From the NCBI RefSeq assembly GCF_018141445.1, contig NZ_CP058649.1:3057001-3121000 (forward strand): a stretch of 64,000 nucleotides of DNA. The letters are read 5' to 3'. Numbering within the stretch: position 1 is the stretch's first letter; every line of letters starts with the position of its first letter. The translations under genes were made by a program, and so were the position numbers. Positions 1-9,669 of this stretch are shown piece by piece. The DNA is from Vallitalea pronyensis. GTDB taxonomy: Bacteria > Bacillota > Clostridia > Lachnospirales > Vallitaleaceae. The notes under the pieces are model-generated. The model had not been told where the DNA came from. It saw only the letters and a program-made list of their open reading frames with translations, and ran no database searches.

Positions 1-256
1 AAAGTGCATTACGTTCAAACAGATGAATTTATTAAAAGATGCCTATCCAACAGGTTGTGACCTTATTGTTTGTCGTAATGTATTGATTTATTTTACAGAT
101 GATGCCAAACACCAAATTTACAGAAAGTTTAATGGTGCTCTTAAAAAAGATGGCATACTATTTGTGGGAAGTACAGAGCAGATTATAGGTTCTGGGCAGT
201 ATAAATTAACGTCCCTTCGGTCCTTTTTCTACCGAAAAGATGACGATCTTTTATAA
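1..256 (+). CDS. cheR: Chemotaxis protein methyltransferase CheR, C-terminal part (5' end outside window)
   Basis: Only the last ~84 codons are present; the reading frame is open from base 2, so the true start lies upstream. The visible part has the CheR pattern DLIVCRNVLIYF followed by a KKDGILFVGSTEQI strand and turn, which belong to the SAM-dependent methyltransferase fold. CheR methylates glutamates of chemoreceptors in the cytoplasm, adapting the chemotaxis response. The gene ends convergently with the following minus-strand gene, the two stop regions overlapping by 6 bp. The family call is firm from the motif; substrate receptors cannot be judged. Confidence 0.9.
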   Translation, partial: KCITFKQMNLLKDAYPTGCDLIVCRNVLIYFTDDAKHQIYRKFNGALKKDGILFVGSTEQIIGSGQYKLTSLRSFFYRKDDDLL

Positions 257-1339
257 ATGCCGAAGAAAGATAAAACATAGTTTTTTAAGCAAATGATCAT
301 TAGATAATAAATCCTCATGATAGAGTACATATGTGGTAGCATCTTTTCTTGAACGGTGAAAAACACGTACATCATCTAAACGGTTCGTATGCACGAGGGG
401 TATGAAAATACCTCTTTTTTTAATGTAGCATGTATCCTTGGTGGCTTTGATACGGTTGCTCGTATGGATATACTTAGCTACCTGCTTGTGCATGGCTTGA
501 TCCTCAGAGGGTATGTAATAATAATCCTTATAGGCCTCAAAATAGTATTTTAACTCTTCTTCTAATAGAGGGATATGTAATGTAATCTTATCCTCATTTA
601 CTTCAATATGATAGTGCTTATGCTTATAGGTATACTTAAAAGGAAACAATGGGGATAGCCTTAATTGTATAACAAGAACCTGCTCAACAACCTTACAATC
701 ATAAAGGATATAATCCTCATAGGATGTTTTTATGTGATGATACAATTGTATAGGTGAAAGCAGCTTCGTCATATGTACAAGTGAGGTGATGTCTTCTTCA
801 TTATGTAGGAGAAGATGGTTTTTGATTGTTTTATCCTTAGAAGCCATAAATTGCAGGAACTGTTCAATCAGTTCGCTGCCTGAATAAGGATCATTTCGAT
901 GAATCCCTAAATACTTTTCTACTGTTTTTAAACGACAGTTTTCTAGCCCTAGGATGTGTTTACATGGGCGTATATGTTTGTAGAGATCACAATGTATATA
1001 ATCATTGCCATCAAAAGTTAAATGATAACATTTAGCTTTTTTTGATATAAAAGGAATATCAAATGTAGACCCATTAAAATGGACTAATTGTCTATAACCC
1101 TGACTTAACTGGATAAAGTTAAATAAAAGGGTATATTCGTCGTGGTCTTCTTCAGCTAACCATTGTGTCAGATAAACCTGATGATCTTCAATATAAACAC
1201 ACCCAATTAGATAGACCATATTTTTTCGATAGGAAAAACCTGTGGTTTCAATATCAAAAAAGAGGCGTGTTTCTATATCTTCAAACTGATTGTATAAATG
1301 ACTTGTATCCATCTGTAGCTTTCTCTTAACCGTAATCAT
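251..1339 (-). CDS. YprB-like ribonuclease H-fold (DEDD) exonuclease domain protein
   Basis: This 362-residue protein carries the DEDD-type nuclease signature: FFDIETTGF near residues 27-35 supplies the first Asp and Glu, FNGSTFDIPF near residue 90 supplies the next Asp, and HNEEDITSL near residue 180 supplies the last acidic residue. It matches the RNase_H_2/YprB family, a predicted metal-dependent 3'-5' nuclease with unknown physiological substrate. The C-terminal ~160 residues have no motif I recognise. The ATG at 1339 has GAGGGA five bases upstream, so the start is well supported. It stands alone between convergent cheR and a divergent holin-like gene. Confidence 0.8.
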   Translation of the reverse strand: MITVKRKLQMDTSHLYNQFEDIETRLFFDIETTGFSYRKNMVYLIGCVYIEDHQVYLTQWLAEEDHDEYTLLFNFIQLSQGYRQLVHFNGSTFDIPFISKKAKCYHLTFDGNDYIHCDLYKHIRPCKHILGLENCRLKTVEKYLGIHRNDPYSGSELIEQFLQFMASKDKTIKNHLLLHNEEDITSLVHMTKLLSPIQLYHHIKTSYEDYILYDCKVVEQVLVIQLRLSPLFPFKYTYKHKHYHIEVNEDKITLHIPLLEEELKYYFEAYKDYYYIPSEDQAMHKQVAKYIHTSNRIKATKDTCYIKKRGIFIPLVHTNRLDDVRVFHRSRKDATTYVLYHEDLLSNDHLLKKLCFIFLRHL

Positions 1340-1544
1340 CTGTATCCCTCAACTTCTAAATCGATTATGACATATATGGTTTATAATAATTGTATTATAA
1401 GTTAATAGAGAGATAGAATCAATAGGTATTCTTTTATGTTTGCAGGGCAATTGATTGACCTATTATGGTGTTTTCATGATTCATCTTCTTAAGTTTGTAG
1501 ATCAGGTTAGGGTGGAGGGCTTGTACCCCTTTTCTCTTTTTTAG

Positions 1545-1553
1545 CATATTATA
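1545..1553 (+). promoter_or_regulatory. Possible sporulation-type -10 element (CATAnnnTA)
   Basis: CATATTATA matches the -10 pattern CATAnnnTA of mother-cell sigma factors known from Bacillus. An AC dinucleotide lies 18 bases upstream (1525-1526), one base longer than the usual 16-17 spacing. It sits just before the strong ribosome binding site of the small membrane protein at 1582. Weak on its own; compare the better matches at 56.9, 60.3 and 60.9 kb. Confidence 0.3.
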
Positions 1554-1581
1554 TAGTAAGAAAGAGAAAGGAGGACAAGTT

Positions 1582-1872
1582 ATGGATTACTCGACAATAA
1601 CGTTGATACCTATCGTAGCAGGAGTTGGAGAAACCCTGAGAATTGCTGGTATACCGTGTAAATATGTACCATTTATTAATCTTGCAGTAGGTTTAGTAAT
1701 CGGGATGATTATCTGTAATACCGATTTAGGAGGTTGTGCTATTGAAGGTTTATATGTTGGATTAGGGGCTTCTGGACTCACCAGATCAAGTCAGGAGGTC
1801 AACTGCATGTTGCATAATCGACAATGTCGATTAGAAGACAAACCCAAAAAGAGAAAACTAAAGAAAAAATAA
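1582..1872 (+). CDS. Small holin-like membrane protein
   Basis: A 96-residue protein with two hydrophobic segments (about residues 5-20 and 30-50), a Gly-rich third segment (residues ~53-66) ending in GLGASGLTRSS, and a lysine-rich tail. The arrangement PxKYVPFINLAVGLVIG followed by a second hydrophobic hairpin is like the phage holin family 5 (Hol44-type) proteins often found singly on clostridial chromosomes. There are no other phage genes nearby, so a role in lysis is not implied; a spore or envelope role is equally possible. AAAGGAGGA lies eight bases before the ATG, supporting the start. Function is uncertain. Confidence 0.6.
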   Translation: MDYSTITLIPIVAGVGETLRIAGIPCKYVPFINLAVGLVIGMIICNTDLGGCAIEGLYVGLGASGLTRSSQEVNCMLHNRQCRLEDKPKKRKLKKK

Positions 1873-2039
1873 TATTTAAATTTAGTCAAGTAGATGCGGA
1901 ACAACAGTTGAAAAATTATCTGTATTTATGTACAATACTATATGTATCAATTTGTAGAAAACTGGTTGAACAGTTTAATCATATATGATGAGATTAGCAT
2001 TTAAAATGGTTTAATATTAAATATTGGAGGCATTAATGC

Positions 2040-3452
2040 ATGAAAAAGAAAATAGATGTACCCATAGAAGAAAGCATCCGTCAAAAACAAATTATGGACA
2101 AACTATCTGTCTATATTAAGGGTAAAAAACTTAAATATCACCTTTCAACTTTTGGTTGTCAAATGAATGCTCATGATTCAGAGAAATTAAAAGGGATTCT
2201 AGAAGAAATTGGTTATGAAGCAACAGACCAAGAATCGGATGCTGATTTTGTCATATATAACACATGTTGTGTACGAGAAAATGCAGAATTAAAAGTATAT
2301 GGTCGGCTTGGGTCACTGAAGCACAATAAAAAAAATAACCCTAACATGCTCATAGCACTATGTGGTTGTATGATGCAACAAGACGCAGTGATTTCAAAAA
2401 TAAAGCAAACCTATCGCCATGTGGATATTTTATTTGGAACACATAACCTATACAAGTTAGCTGAATTAATCCAAACGCGTCTGGATACAGGTAAGATGGT
2501 AATCGATATATGGGATAATCACAAAGAAATTGTAGAAGATTTGCCTAGTATACGTAAATTTGATTTTAAAGCAAGTGTGAACATCATGTTTGGATGTAAT
2601 AATTTCTGTACTTATTGCATCGTACCCTATGTGCGGGGAAGAGAAAGAAGTCGAAAGCCAGAAGACATTCTGAAAGAAATACAAGAATTAGTTGCAGATG
2701 GTGTAGTGGAGATAACATTACTGGGACAAAATGTGAATTCCTATGGAAAAAGTTTGGACAAACCTATGTCTTTTGCAGCGCTTATTCAAGCCATTGAAAA
2801 GATAGAGGGACTTAAGCGTATTCGTTTTATGACATCCCATCCAAAAGATTTATCCGACGAGCTTATTGATGTTATTCGAACGTCTAAGAAGTTAAGTGAC
2901 CATATACATTTGCCCTTTCAATCAGGAAGTACTAGGTTGCTTCAGAAGATGAATCGCCGTTATACCAAAGAGCAATATTTAGAATTGGTTAGAAAGATTA
3001 AAGAAGCTAATCCAAATGTTGCACTAACAACGGATATTATCGTTGGATTTCCAGGTGAAACAGAGGAAGATTTTGAAGAAACGCTGGATGTGGTTCGACA
3101 AGTGATGTTTGATAATGCTTTTACATTTATTTATTCGAAACGTACAGGTACACCTGCTGCTACCATGGAAGGACAAGTTCCTGAAGAGGTGACAAAAGAG
3201 CGTTTTAATCGTTTATGTGATTTGATGAATGAAGTAGCCGCAAAACGCAGTGGGTTAAAAGTAGGACAAGTTGAGGATGTTCTAGTGGAACAAGTGAACC
3301 GTCAGGATGATAGTCTTGTAACAGGACGTATTAGCAGCAACCATATTGTACACCTAAAGGGTACAAAAGTCTTAATTGGTAAGATTGTGCCTGTTACAAT
3401 TGTAGAGAATAAGACCTACTACCTTTTAGGAGAAAGCATCCAACAAGCATAA
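2040..3452 (+). CDS. miaB: tRNA-2-methylthio-N6-dimethylallyladenosine synthase MiaB
   Basis: A 470-residue radical SAM methylthiotransferase that adds a methylthio group to i6A37 of tRNAs reading UNN codons. The N-terminal domain has three cluster cysteines in STFGCQMNAHDSEK, NTCCVRENAE and LCGCMMQQ; the radical SAM CxxxCxxC is in GCNNFCTYCIVPYVRGRE near residues 186-202; a TRAM domain forms the last ~65 residues. Length is normal for the family. TTGGAGG at 2024-2030 precedes the ATG at 2040; an overlapping ATG at 2036 is out of frame. It heads the miaB-mutS-mutL-miaA-hfq block, where miaA makes the i6A substrate MiaB acts on. Confidence 0.97.
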   Translation: MKKKIDVPIEESIRQKQIMDKLSVYIKGKKLKYHLSTFGCQMNAHDSEKLKGILEEIGYEATDQESDADFVIYNTCCVRENAELKVYGRLGSLKHNKKNNPNMLIALCGCMMQQDAVISKIKQTYRHVDILFGTHNLYKLAELIQTRLDTGKMVIDIWDNHKEIVEDLPSIRKFDFKASVNIMFGCNNFCTYCIVPYVRGRERSRKPEDILKEIQELVADGVVEITLLGQNVNSYGKSLDKPMSFAALIQAIEKIEGLKRIRFMTSHPKDLSDELIDVIRTSKKLSDHIHLPFQSGSTRLLQKMNRRYTKEQYLELVRKIKEANPNVALTTDIIVGFPGETEEDFEETLDVVRQVMFDNAFTFIYSKRTGTPAATMEGQVPEEVTKERFNRLCDLMNEVAAKRSGLKVGQVEDVLVEQVNRQDDSLVTGRISSNHIVHLKGTKVLIGKIVPVTIVENKTYYLLGESIQQA

Positions 3453-3572
3453 GGAAAAGCCACATAAATAATATAAACAATAGAATCATATTTTCTTATA
3501 ATAAAATAGAACTATGGATAGTAAACATAAACACGCCATATGTTTACATCGTATCATGAAAAGAGGTTACAA

Positions 3573-6299
3573 ATGAAGAAAAAATTATCACCGATGATGC
3601 AACAATATATGGATATTAAAAAACACCATCAAGACTGTATCATGTTCTTTCGTATGGGAGATTTCTATGAGATGTTTTTCGATGATGCTATAACAGCATC
3701 AAGGGAATTGGGCATTACCTTAACAGGAAGGGATTGTGGACAAGAAGAGCGTGCACCCATGTGTGGTGTACCTCATCATTCTTCTGAAAACTATATCAAT
3801 AAGCTGATAAACAAAGGTTACAAAGTAGCCATCTGTGAACAAGTTGAAGATGCTAAGCAGGCAAAGGGTATTGTTAAAAGAGATGTGGTACGTATTGTCA
3901 CCCCTGGAACCAATCTGAATATGCAGTCCCTTGATGAGACCAAGAATAATTACTTGATGAGTATCTATTATCACAAAGGATGTTATGGTATAGCATTTGT
4001 GGATATTACCACAGGTGATTTCTTCGTAACAGAAGTAACAGAACATCGAAAGCTGATGGATGAGATTGCAAAATTTTCACCATCAGAAATTATCTGCAAT
4101 GCAATAGTTGGTGATCAAGCAGAGATGGTGGATGAGATCAAAAACCGTTTTCATGCTTATGTAAATGTGGAAGAGGAATGGTATTTTGACTATGATCGTT
4201 CAGAAAATAAAGTAAAAGAACAGTTCCATATTGGTACCATTGATGGTCTTGGCATGAAAGACTATACGTCAGGTGTATCCGCTGTAGGAGCATTACTTGA
4301 ATATCTGTATAATACACAAAAGAGTTCCATTGACCATATTACCAAGTTAACACCCTATTTAGCTGACTCTTATATGATGATTGACCTATCCTCCAGGCGA
4401 AACCTTGAGCTGGTGGAAACCTTAAGAGAAAAGGAACGCAGAGGATCACTCCTATGGGTCCTTGATAAAACCAAAACAGCAATGGGGTCAAGACTTCTAA
4501 GGAAATGGATTGAACAACCCTTGGTATCCAAGGACCAGATTGAAGGGCGTTTGGATGCCATAGAAGAGTTGATACATAAGCCCATGGTACGTGAAGAATT
4601 AAAAGAGTTTTTAGGTCCTATCTATGATTTAGAGCGTCTTATGAGTAAGATTAGTCTTAAGACAGCAAATTGCCGGGATTTAATCGCATTCAAAACGTCC
4701 TTGGAGATGTTGCCCTTTATTAAGAAACTGCTTCAAGAAACAGGAACAGCCTATTTAAACCAGATTAAAGATACATTTGATGATCTAAGTGACCTTTTTG
4801 ACCTCATTGAGAAAGGTATTGTCGATGAACCGCCTATTTCAGTAAAAGAAGGAGGCATTATCAAGACAGGTTATCATCCCCAAGTGGATAAACTCCAAGA
4901 AGCATGTACCCGTGGCAAGCAGTGGATAGCCGAATTAGAAGCCAAGGAAAAAGACTTAACGGGCATTAAGAACCTAAAAATTAAATTCAACAAAGTATTT
5001 GGTTATTATATTGATGTGACCAGATCTAACTTAAATTTAGTACCAGAACGCTATGTAAGAAAACAGACTCTGGCTAATTCGGAGAGGTACATCACACCGG
5101 AGCTAAAAGAAATGGAAAATACCATTCTAGGGGCAGAGGAAAAGATAGTTGCTCTTGAATATGAACTGTTCGTTGAACTTAGACATAAAATTGGGGCAGA
5201 AGTAGGGCGGATTAAGGAGACAGCTTACCGTGTTGCCATCTTAGACGTGATTACATCCCTGTCAGAAGTTGCAACAAGAAACCAATACACCCGACCTTCC
5301 CTTAATACAGAAGGGGTTATCGATATAAAAGACGGCCGCCATCCTGTTGTGGAAAAAATGATGAATAACGATATGTTTATCCCTAATGATACGTTTCTCA
5401 ATCAAGAAAAAAGCCGCTTTTCCATTATTACAGGCCCTAATATGGCAGGTAAATCCACATATATGCGGCAAGCAGCCCTTATTGTGTTGATGGCTCAGAT
5501 TGGCAGTTTTGTGCCAGCAGGGGAAGCACATATCGGTATTGTTGATCGGATATTCACCCGAGTTGGTGCATCCGATGACCTAGCTTCTGGTCAGAGTACA
5601 TTTATGGTGGAGATGACGGAAGTCGCCAATATTCTCCGTAATGCTACCAAGAACAGCTTACTGATCCTTGATGAGATTGGTAGAGGGACCAGTACCTTTG
5701 ACGGGCTTAGCATTGCATGGTCTGTAGTGGAATACATTGTCAATAAGCATAAAATTGGTGCGAAGACCTTGTTCGCAACCCATTATCATGAATTAACAGA
5801 GCTTGAGGGCACTGTGGATGGTGTGGAGAACTACTGTATAGCCGTGAAAGAAAAAGGAGAAGACATTATCTTCCTAAGAAAGATTATGAAAGGGAATGCA
5901 AACAACAGCTACGGTATACAAGTAGCCAAATTAGCAGGTGTACCCATGGAAGTAATACGTCGTGCACAAGTATTGCTATCCGAGTTAAGTGACGCAGATA
6001 TTACCAAGAACGCAGAGCGAATTGCTGAAAACAGTTTGGCTGCTGAGATTGCTGTAACCAATATGACACAAAATGAAGATAGAATAGAACCCATATATAA
6101 AGAAGAAGTGCAGCAAGAACAACTTATACATAAAGAGCCTGAAGAACAAGTAAAAGAACCTATTCAATTAGGCTTGTTTGATATGAACAGTGAGCACAGT
6201 GCGTTAATTGAGGAATTACAGGAACTAAATATCGTAGAGATGACACCAATGGATGCCCTCAATAAGCTCTATGCCTTACATAAAAAAGCCTTATCCTAG
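3573..6299 (+). CDS. mutS: DNA mismatch repair ATPase MutS
   Basis: A 908-residue MutS that recognises mismatches and small loops. The N-terminal mismatch-binding motif is in FFRMGDFYEMFFDDA (residues ~28-42), connector, lever and clamp domains follow, and the ABC-type ATPase has the Walker A GPNMAGKSTYMRQ near residue 620 and DEIGRGTSTFDGLS as signature/Walker B. A Gln/Glu-rich linker near residue 850 leads to a C-terminal helix typical of MutS tetramerisation regions. I place the start at 3573 because AAGAGG (3561-3566) lies six bases before it; an in-frame ATG at 3540 has no ribosome site. mutL follows after 17 bp. Confidence 0.97.
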   Translation: MKKKLSPMMQQYMDIKKHHQDCIMFFRMGDFYEMFFDDAITASRELGITLTGRDCGQEERAPMCGVPHHSSENYINKLINKGYKVAICEQVEDAKQAKGIVKRDVVRIVTPGTNLNMQSLDETKNNYLMSIYYHKGCYGIAFVDITTGDFFVTEVTEHRKLMDEIAKFSPSEIICNAIVGDQAEMVDEIKNRFHAYVNVEEEWYFDYDRSENKVKEQFHIGTIDGLGMKDYTSGVSAVGALLEYLYNTQKSSIDHITKLTPYLADSYMMIDLSSRRNLELVETLREKERRGSLLWVLDKTKTAMGSRLLRKWIEQPLVSKDQIEGRLDAIEELIHKPMVREELKEFLGPIYDLERLMSKISLKTANCRDLIAFKTSLEMLPFIKKLLQETGTAYLNQIKDTFDDLSDLFDLIEKGIVDEPPISVKEGGIIKTGYHPQVDKLQEACTRGKQWIAELEAKEKDLTGIKNLKIKFNKVFGYYIDVTRSNLNLVPERYVRKQTLANSERYITPELKEMENTILGAEEKIVALEYELFVELRHKIGAEVGRIKETAYRVAILDVITSLSEVATRNQYTRPSLNTEGVIDIKDGRHPVVEKMMNNDMFIPNDTFLNQEKSRFSIITGPNMAGKSTYMRQAALIVLMAQIGSFVPAGEAHIGIVDRIFTRVGASDDLASGQSTFMVEMTEVANILRNATKNSLLILDEIGRGTSTFDGLSIAWSVVEYIVNKHKIGAKTLFATHYHELTELEGTVDGVENYCIAVKEKGEDIIFLRKIMKGNANNSYGIQVAKLAGVPMEVIRRAQVLLSELSDADITKNAERIAENSLAAEIAVTNMTQNEDRIEPIYKEEVQQEQLIHKEPEEQVKEPIQLGLFDMNSEHSALIEELQELNIVEMTPMDALNKLYALHKKALS

Positions 6300-6316
6300 T
6301 TAAGGAGGTCGGTTAA

Positions 6317-8368
6317 ATGCCAGAAATTAAGTTACTGGACCAACATACCATAAACAAAATTGCCGCTGGGGAAGTCGTCGAAAGACCAGCATCCGTTGTC
6401 AAAGAGCTTGTGGAGAATGCTATTGATGCAGGAGCTAGTGCTATTACCGTTGAAATAAAGGAAGGTGGAATATCCTTTATCCGTATAACAGACAATGGTA
6501 TAGGTATCCCTAAAAAAGATATACAAACTGCGTTTGTACGTCATTCGACCAGTAAAATAAAATCCATAGAAGATTTGATGACCGTATCTTCACTTGGTTT
6601 TCGCGGTGAGGCCTTGGCCAGCATTGCCGCCGTTTCTCAAATAGAAGTGATTACCAAAACCTATGATGATTTGACGGGTATTCGTTACGTGATTGAAGGT
6701 GGTCAGGAAATGTCCATGGAGGAAATTGGATGCCCAGAAGGGACGACGATCATCATTAAAAACTTATTTTATAACACCCCTGCACGAAAAAAGTTTCTAA
6801 AGAAACCCGCTACAGAAGGGGCTCATATTAGTGAGTTCGTCAATAAATTGGCACTAGGCCATATGGGTATATCCTTTAAATTTATCTATAATAACGCCAT
6901 AAAATTACATACTTCCGGTAATAATGTACTTAAGGATTGTATTCTGAATGTGTATGACAAAGAAATCGTGAAAAACATCATGCCTTTTGCTGTGGAAGGT
7001 CATGATTTTGATATCCATGGCTTTATCGGAAAACCACAATTGTGTCGAGCCAATCGAACTTATGAGACTTACTATATCAATGGCCGGTATGTAAAGAGCA
7101 AGCTGATGATGAGAGCTATTGAGGATGGCTATAAGACAAAGTTGACAGTTCATAAATACCCTTTTGTGGTATTGCATATGCAGATTAATCCGGACTTAAT
7201 TGATGTGAATGTTCATCCGAATAAGATGGAAATACGTTTTCACAATGAGATGGAAATCTATGAGGTGATTAAAAATGGTATTCATCAACATCTTCGCCAA
7301 GTGGATCTCATTCCAGAAGTGCCTTTTGATAAACCCAAAACAGGATCTGACGGAAGAACTTACGATAAGCGCCTTCCAGAACCATTTGAACATAAACGAA
7401 GACAGCAATCCAGTCAAACGGCAAATATACAAACACCGATACATGACCGTAAACAAGACATACAGACACCTATGCCAGTTGCTAATAAAGAACACTTTCA
7501 TACCACACAATCTTCAAATATGAGCAGTATTAAGGAGCAGACCCCTGATTATCCAAAGGCTAACGATCTTAAGAAGCCATTACACAAGACTACTATGGAT
7601 GGTCACATCAAACAAAATGCGGTTATTGGGAATCGTAAAGCACTTGATCAACTGGACCAAGTATATGTGGGAGAAAAATCGGTACAGCAAAAACAGGTAC
7701 AAATACATGAGCAATCAGAAGACAAGACCCATCAGATACCCAATGAGCAAGGGTTATTATTTGATGCTAAACTGGTGGATAAAAAGACCCTCAAACATCA
7801 TAAAATCATAGGACAATTATTCAATACCTATTGGATTGTAGAATTAGAAGGAAAATTCTATTTCATTGATCAACACGCAGCTCACGAAAGGGTTCTCTAT
7901 GAACGACTGATGGATGAATTAGCCCATTCTGGGGTAATGTCTCAAGGCTTGTTGCAACCACTCATAATTCACGTATCCATGAAAGAAATTCAGCTTATTA
8001 AAGATTACATGGAAGTCTTTCAGGAGTTGGGTTTTGAAATTGAACCTTTTGGGAAAGATGCTTATGCCATTAGGAGTGTGCCTTATATCTTTACCAAGTC
8101 GCTAACAGCAGATCAATTTTTAGACATATTGGATGGGCTGGATGATCATTATAAACAGGATAAATACAAAGTTATTCTAAAAGATGTAGCTACCATGGCT
8201 TGTAAAGCCGCAGTTAAGGCCCATGATAGGTTATCCCTAGTGGAATATGAGAAATTATTTGATGAACTATTATCCCTTGAGAATCCTTATACTTGTCCCC
8301 ATGGACGACCAACCATTATATCCATGACCCAATATGAACTAGAAAAGAAATTTAAGCGAATACAGTAA
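6317..8368 (+). CDS. mutL: DNA mismatch repair endonuclease MutL
   Basis: A 683-residue MutL. The GHKL ATPase region shows VENAIDAGAS, DNGIGIP and SLGFRGEALASI in the first ~100 residues. A long polar linker (about residues 345-480) separates it from the dimerisation domain, which has the metal-binding endonuclease motif DQHA-x2-E-x4-E at about residues 515-526 and CPHGRPT near the C terminus. These motifs are characteristic of MutL proteins that nick DNA themselves, as expected where no MutH exists. TAAGGAGG precedes the ATG. Cotranscription with mutS and miaA is likely from the 17-19 bp gaps. Confidence 0.97.
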   Translation: MPEIKLLDQHTINKIAAGEVVERPASVVKELVENAIDAGASAITVEIKEGGISFIRITDNGIGIPKKDIQTAFVRHSTSKIKSIEDLMTVSSLGFRGEALASIAAVSQIEVITKTYDDLTGIRYVIEGGQEMSMEEIGCPEGTTIIIKNLFYNTPARKKFLKKPATEGAHISEFVNKLALGHMGISFKFIYNNAIKLHTSGNNVLKDCILNVYDKEIVKNIMPFAVEGHDFDIHGFIGKPQLCRANRTYETYYINGRYVKSKLMMRAIEDGYKTKLTVHKYPFVVLHMQINPDLIDVNVHPNKMEIRFHNEMEIYEVIKNGIHQHLRQVDLIPEVPFDKPKTGSDGRTYDKRLPEPFEHKRRQQSSQTANIQTPIHDRKQDIQTPMPVANKEHFHTTQSSNMSSIKEQTPDYPKANDLKKPLHKTTMDGHIKQNAVIGNRKALDQLDQVYVGEKSVQQKQVQIHEQSEDKTHQIPNEQGLLFDAKLVDKKTLKHHKIIGQLFNTYWIVELEGKFYFIDQHAAHERVLYERLMDELAHSGVMSQGLLQPLIIHVSMKEIQLIKDYMEVFQELGFEIEPFGKDAYAIRSVPYIFTKSLTADQFLDILDGLDDHYKQDKYKVILKDVATMACKAAVKAHDRLSLVEYEKLFDELLSLENPYTCPHGRPTIISMTQYELEKKFKRIQ

Positions 8369-8387
8369 GACCAAGGAGTGATATACC

Positions 8388-9332
8388 ATGAAGAAGCCGT
8401 TAATTGTTATCGCTGGACCCACTGCGGTAGGTAAGACCAGTTTATCCATTAACCTAGCGAAAAGCATAGGTGGTGAAGTGATATCGGCTGATTCCATGCA
8501 GGTGTACAAGTATATGGACATTGGAACAGCTAAGGTGACGGAAGAGGAAGCAGCGGGCATAAAGCATTATTTAGTGGATACCCTTAATCCAGATGAAGAT
8601 TTTAGTGTGCATATATTTCAAAAGTTGGCAAAAGACAGCATGGAGAGAATTAGAGAAAATGGCAAGATACCCATTTTAGTAGGCGGAACGGGCTTTTATA
8701 TTCAGTCGTTAATCTATGATATCACATTTGATGATACAACAAAGGATATGGCTTACAGGAAAGAACTTGAACAATTGGCTTGTGAAAAAGGTAACAATTA
8801 TGTTCATGAGATGCTAAAAGCTATTGATCCAGCTTCCTATGAGAAAATTCATGCCAATAATCTAAAACGCATCATTCGAGCATTGGAATATTATCGTGAT
8901 ACAGGTGAACCCATTTCTGTTCATAATGAAAAGGAGAGGAGAAAGACTTCTCCATATAATCTATTATTCTATGTACTAACCATGGATAGACCCTTACTCT
9001 ATGAACGTATTGATTATCGCGTTGACAGAATGATTGAGGATGGGTTGGTTAATGAAGTAAAGCAATTAAAAGACATGGGCTATTCAAGAAACTTAGTATC
9101 CATGAAAGGATTAGGTTACAAAGAAATCTATGGGTACTTGGATGGGGAATATGACCTAGATGAAGCCATTTATATTTTAAAGCGTGATACAAGACATTTT
9201 GCTAAACGTCAGTTAACATGGTTTAAAAGGGAAAAAAATGTACGATGGATACATGTGGATGATTATAATATGCAGACAGAAGTAATTTTAAAGAAAATAC
9301 TAAAAGATGTTGAAGAAATGGGAATAATATAA
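8388..9332 (+). CDS. miaA: tRNA dimethylallyltransferase MiaA
   Basis: A 314-residue prenyltransferase that attaches a dimethylallyl group to A37 of tRNAs reading UNN codons; its product is the substrate of MiaB, encoded in the same block. The N terminus carries the P-loop AGPTAVGKTSLS, followed by ISADSMQVYKYMDIGTAK, which binds tRNA A37, and GGTGFYIQ near residue 100. A KRDTRHFAKRQLTWF segment near the C terminus is typical. AAGGAG lies 9 bases before the ATG. The hfq gene follows after about 100 bp. Confidence 0.97.
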   Translation: MKKPLIVIAGPTAVGKTSLSINLAKSIGGEVISADSMQVYKYMDIGTAKVTEEEAAGIKHYLVDTLNPDEDFSVHIFQKLAKDSMERIRENGKIPILVGGTGFYIQSLIYDITFDDTTKDMAYRKELEQLACEKGNNYVHEMLKAIDPASYEKIHANNLKRIIRALEYYRDTGEPISVHNEKERRKTSPYNLLFYVLTMDRPLLYERIDYRVDRMIEDGLVNEVKQLKDMGYSRNLVSMKGLGYKEIYGYLDGEYDLDEAIYILKRDTRHFAKRQLTWFKREKNVRWIHVDDYNMQTEVILKKILKDVEEMGII

Positions 9333-9428
9333 TACAATAGTATTAGAAACCTATAAAATTAGCAATGCACATATGAATAGATATTTGGTTTAATATCCTA
9401 TAAATAAAATACATTGGGGGGCGATAAG

Positions 9429-9656
9429 ATGAGTAAACCAATTAATTTACAAGATTTGTTTCTAAATCAAGTAAGAAAAGATAAGACGACAGTTGTCGTA
9501 TATTTAACGAATGGATTTCAATTAAAAGGTTATGTAAAAGGTTTTGATAACTTTATTGTGATCTTAGAAACAGAAGGAAAACAGCAAATGATATATAAGC
9601 ATGCTATATCCACAGTTATTCCTTCAAGAGAAGTATCTCTTAGTGTTGACGACTAA
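9429..9656 (+). CDS. hfq: RNA chaperone Hfq
   Basis: A 75-residue Sm-like RNA chaperone forming hexamers that help small RNAs pair with mRNAs. Visible hallmarks are [12 protein letters not shown] at the N terminus, the Sm1 region with [14 protein letters not shown], and the Sm2 YKHAISTV, whose Tyr-Lys-His is the uridine-binding signature. I choose the ATG at 9429: a GGGGGG-containing site lies just upstream, and an in-frame TTG at 9414 would place the ribosome site inside the gene. miaA-hfq adjacency is common in many bacteria. The short acidic tail after the Sm core is normal for Gram-positive Hfq. Confidence 0.96.
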   Translation: MSKPINLQDLFLNQVRKDKTTVVVYLTNGFQLKGYVKGFDNFIVILETEGKQQMIYKHAISTVIPSREVSLSVDD

Positions 9657-9669
9657 AAGGATTGAGTGA

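Noticed and set aside
1582..1872. Prophage signalled by the holin-like gene
   Set aside because: No lysin, structural, integrase or attachment sequences nearby; flanks are housekeeping genes.
3540..3572. Upstream mutS start at 3540
   Set aside because: No ribosome site; AAGAGG is correctly placed only for ATG 3573.
7275..7811. Plus-strand frames of 82 and 70 codons inside mutL
   Set aside because: They lie in another frame of the poorly conserved MutL linker and lack ribosome sites.
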